Origin: JAEINY01 sp942490535
GTDB lineage: Bacteria; Bacteroidota; Bacteroidia; Bacteroidales; Marinilabiliaceae
Assembly: GCA_942490535.1 (NCBI GenBank)
Contig: CALNXQ010000005.1
Location: forward strand, 682,001 to 746,000
Length of the DNA stretch: 64,000 nt
Reading direction: 5' to 3'
Both the position numbers and the translations under genes were made by a program. Under the pieces are notes generated by a model, which was given only the letters and a program-made list of their open reading frames with translations, did no database searches and was not told the origin of the DNA. This document shows positions 62,822 to 64,000 of the stretch, piece after piece (position 1 is the first letter of the stretch; each line of letters starts with the position of its first letter).

Positions 62822-64000
62822 TTATTGAATACTTTGCTGATACTCGTTCCATAATTCCTGGACACTGCAACCCACTATTTCCTGGCAAGCCTTTTCCCAA
62901 CTCCATGGTTTCATGGTGATGCAAGACTCATTTAACAAATAAGCAAACGCCGGCTTTTTTGTATCTTCAATCCACTGGATGAAAAATCCACCGGTTGTAT
63001 AACCATCGTTCCAATGGCCTCCTTTGATCTTTTTCCGATCCACGTGCAAACCGGCCACAATGCGTGTATAATCCGCCAGACTTTCAATAAAACCGAAGTG
63101 ATCATCTCCCTTTTGATAAGTCCCGGCTCCCTGCGGATTATTCTGATAACCATGCGTTAACTCATGCGTCATTACGCCCTGCAACTCATACTTCACTTTA
63201 TCAATACCGCCTTGTTTGTTAATGTTAACGATGTGATTAGGATTCATATAAATGATAATACCGCCTGGCACTTTCCCCAGAGCTGCAATGGGCGTTTCTT
63301 CACTAATCTCAAAGATAAATTCAGTGAACTGGGGTGCTTCCTGTGGACACTTATAAATCAGATCAGCCACCACAATGGTTTGCGCACGCATGTACTCTTC
63401 CACTTTATTATCAGTCGCCGCTTCGATCAATTTAATCCCTTCATGATTTTTGTCCACTTTGATGGAATACTTCACATGGGGATACACAAATTCAGACCAG
63501 CAAGTCTCTGTATCCATTACGAATACATCCTTAATAATTTCTGTATCGGTCACCCCATTGCCGGATGCAATGAGCGTAATGTCATACACCCCACCTTTGG
63601 CATACTGATGCTCAGGTGCCTTCTCGGTACTGGATTTTTCGTCGCCGAAATGCCATTCAAAACCCGCGGCATTTTTGGATAGGTTTTCAATCTGCACCAC
63701 CTCGCCCAACAATACTTTAGACCGGTTCACTTTAAATTGTGCAATCGGTAACACTTTCTCGCTTTTCACTCCAAACAGAAGAATGTCGGCCACTTGCAAA
63801 ATCTCCCCGGAATGATTGGTCATATCCATACGGTAGTGGCGGAATTCTTTCTTATTTTCGAATGAATAAGTCTTCGTTTGTCCACGACCAGAAAAAGATT
63901 GGTTGGATTGCTCATCCAGCACTACCCAGGTCTCACCATCCATCGATCCTTTTAGGGTCCAGTTTTTAGGATCACGCTCCGGAGCATCATCGGCCGAAGT
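62822..64000 (-). CDS. Secreted PKD/basic-secretory-type protein (5' end beyond the window)
   Basis: A C-terminal part of at least 392 residues; the frame is open to the window edge, and the ATG at 63943 is internal (upstream residues DPKNWTLKGS fit the domain). Order of domains: an F5/8 type C (discoidin)-like segment (SMDGETWVVLDEQSNQSFSG, FRHYRMDMTNHSGEILQVAD), a PKD domain (EWHFGDEKSSTEKAPEHQYA), then a basic-secretory/BSP-type domain with the HExxH motif (LQGVMTHELTHGYQNNPQG) and GFIESLADYTRIVAGL. BSP proteins are putative metallopeptidases found also in plants. Likely exported and carbohydrate- or surface-associated. Confidence 0.85.
   Translation of the reverse strand, partial: TSADDAPERDPKNWTLKGSMDGETWVVLDEQSNQSFSGRGQTKTYSFENKKEFRHYRMDMTNHSGEILQVADILLFGVKSEKVLPIAQFKVNRSKVLLGEVVQIENLSKNAAGFEWHFGDEKSSTEKAPEHQYAKGGVYDITLIASGNGVTDTEIIKDVFVMDTETCWSEFVYPHVKYSIKVDKNHEGIKLIEAATDNKVEEYMRAQTIVVADLIYKCPQEAPQFTEFIFEISEETPIAALGKVPGGIIIYMNPNHIVNINKQGGIDKVKYELQGVMTHELTHGYQNNPQGAGTYQKGDDHFGFIESLADYTRIVAGLHVDRKKIKGGHWNDGYTTGGFFIQWIEDTKKPAFAYLLNESCITMKPWSWEKACQEIVGCSVQELWNEYQQSIQ

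Overview
The window looks like chromosomal DNA from a member of the Bacteroidota, most likely a Bacteroidia/Marinilabiliales-type bacterium (order is inference). Signs are a C-terminal type IX secretion (Por) sorting domain, two TonB-dependent receptors, promoters of the TAnnTTTG type, a lysS-gpsA-pgi gene block, an ISAon1-type insertion sequence and a 16S 3' end of the Bacteroidota form. Most of it is ordinary housekeeping and envelope DNA, with accessory patches at about 0-2.4 kb, 12.3-18 kb, 29.8-31.7 kb and 42.5-44.6 kb.

Layout. 0-2.4 kb: a WYL-type regulator, a secreted alpha/beta hydrolase and a decayed gene fragment. 2.4-8.4 kb: an ion and osmolyte group (CPA2 cation/proton antiporter with RCK-type tail, a permease fused to EIIA-like and TrkA-C domains, an MscS-like channel). 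8.4-16.3 kb: aldo/keto reductase, a T9SS-exported repeat protein, an exported tail-collar protein, a catalytically stripped nucleotidyltransferase-like protein, a pentapeptide-repeat protein, a large exported unknown and a small cysteine protein. 16.5-18.3 kb: a DEDDh exonuclease, a GIY-YIG nuclease cassette flanked by copies of a tRNA 3' end plus terminator, tRNA(CAU) and a pterin dehydratase-like protein. 18.4-29.8 kb: a membrane-anchored hydrolase, a TPR-AAA/TPR-membrane operon, pgi, gpsA, lysS and a HAD hydrolase.

29.8-31.7 kb: a 21-bp helically phased repeat array next to an IS256-family element with an intact 9-bp target duplication. 31.9-42.5 kb: a secreted HExxH protein, SPOR lipoprotein, histidine kinase/response regulator pair, PiT phosphate transporter with a PhoU-like tail, and a TonB receptor plus lipoprotein operon; together they may be a phosphate-responsive uptake region (inference). 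42.8-44.5 kb: a second, more diverged 21-bp-period array next to an ISAon1-type element.

44.6-55.9 kb: two tandem rRNA operons on the minus strand (16S, tRNA-Ile, tRNA-Ala, 23S, 5S), nearly identical but with different terminators, different tRNA spacers and different promoter sets. 56-64 kb: a TonB receptor, a 1158-residue protein that I recognise as a PPi-type phosphoenolpyruvate carboxykinase, a CYTH phosphatase and a 5'-truncated PKD/basic-secretory-type protein.

The observations most worth following are the GIY-YIG cassette that mimics a tRNA 3' end, the two 21-bp phased arrays, the PPi-PEPCK and the asymmetric tandem rRNA operons.
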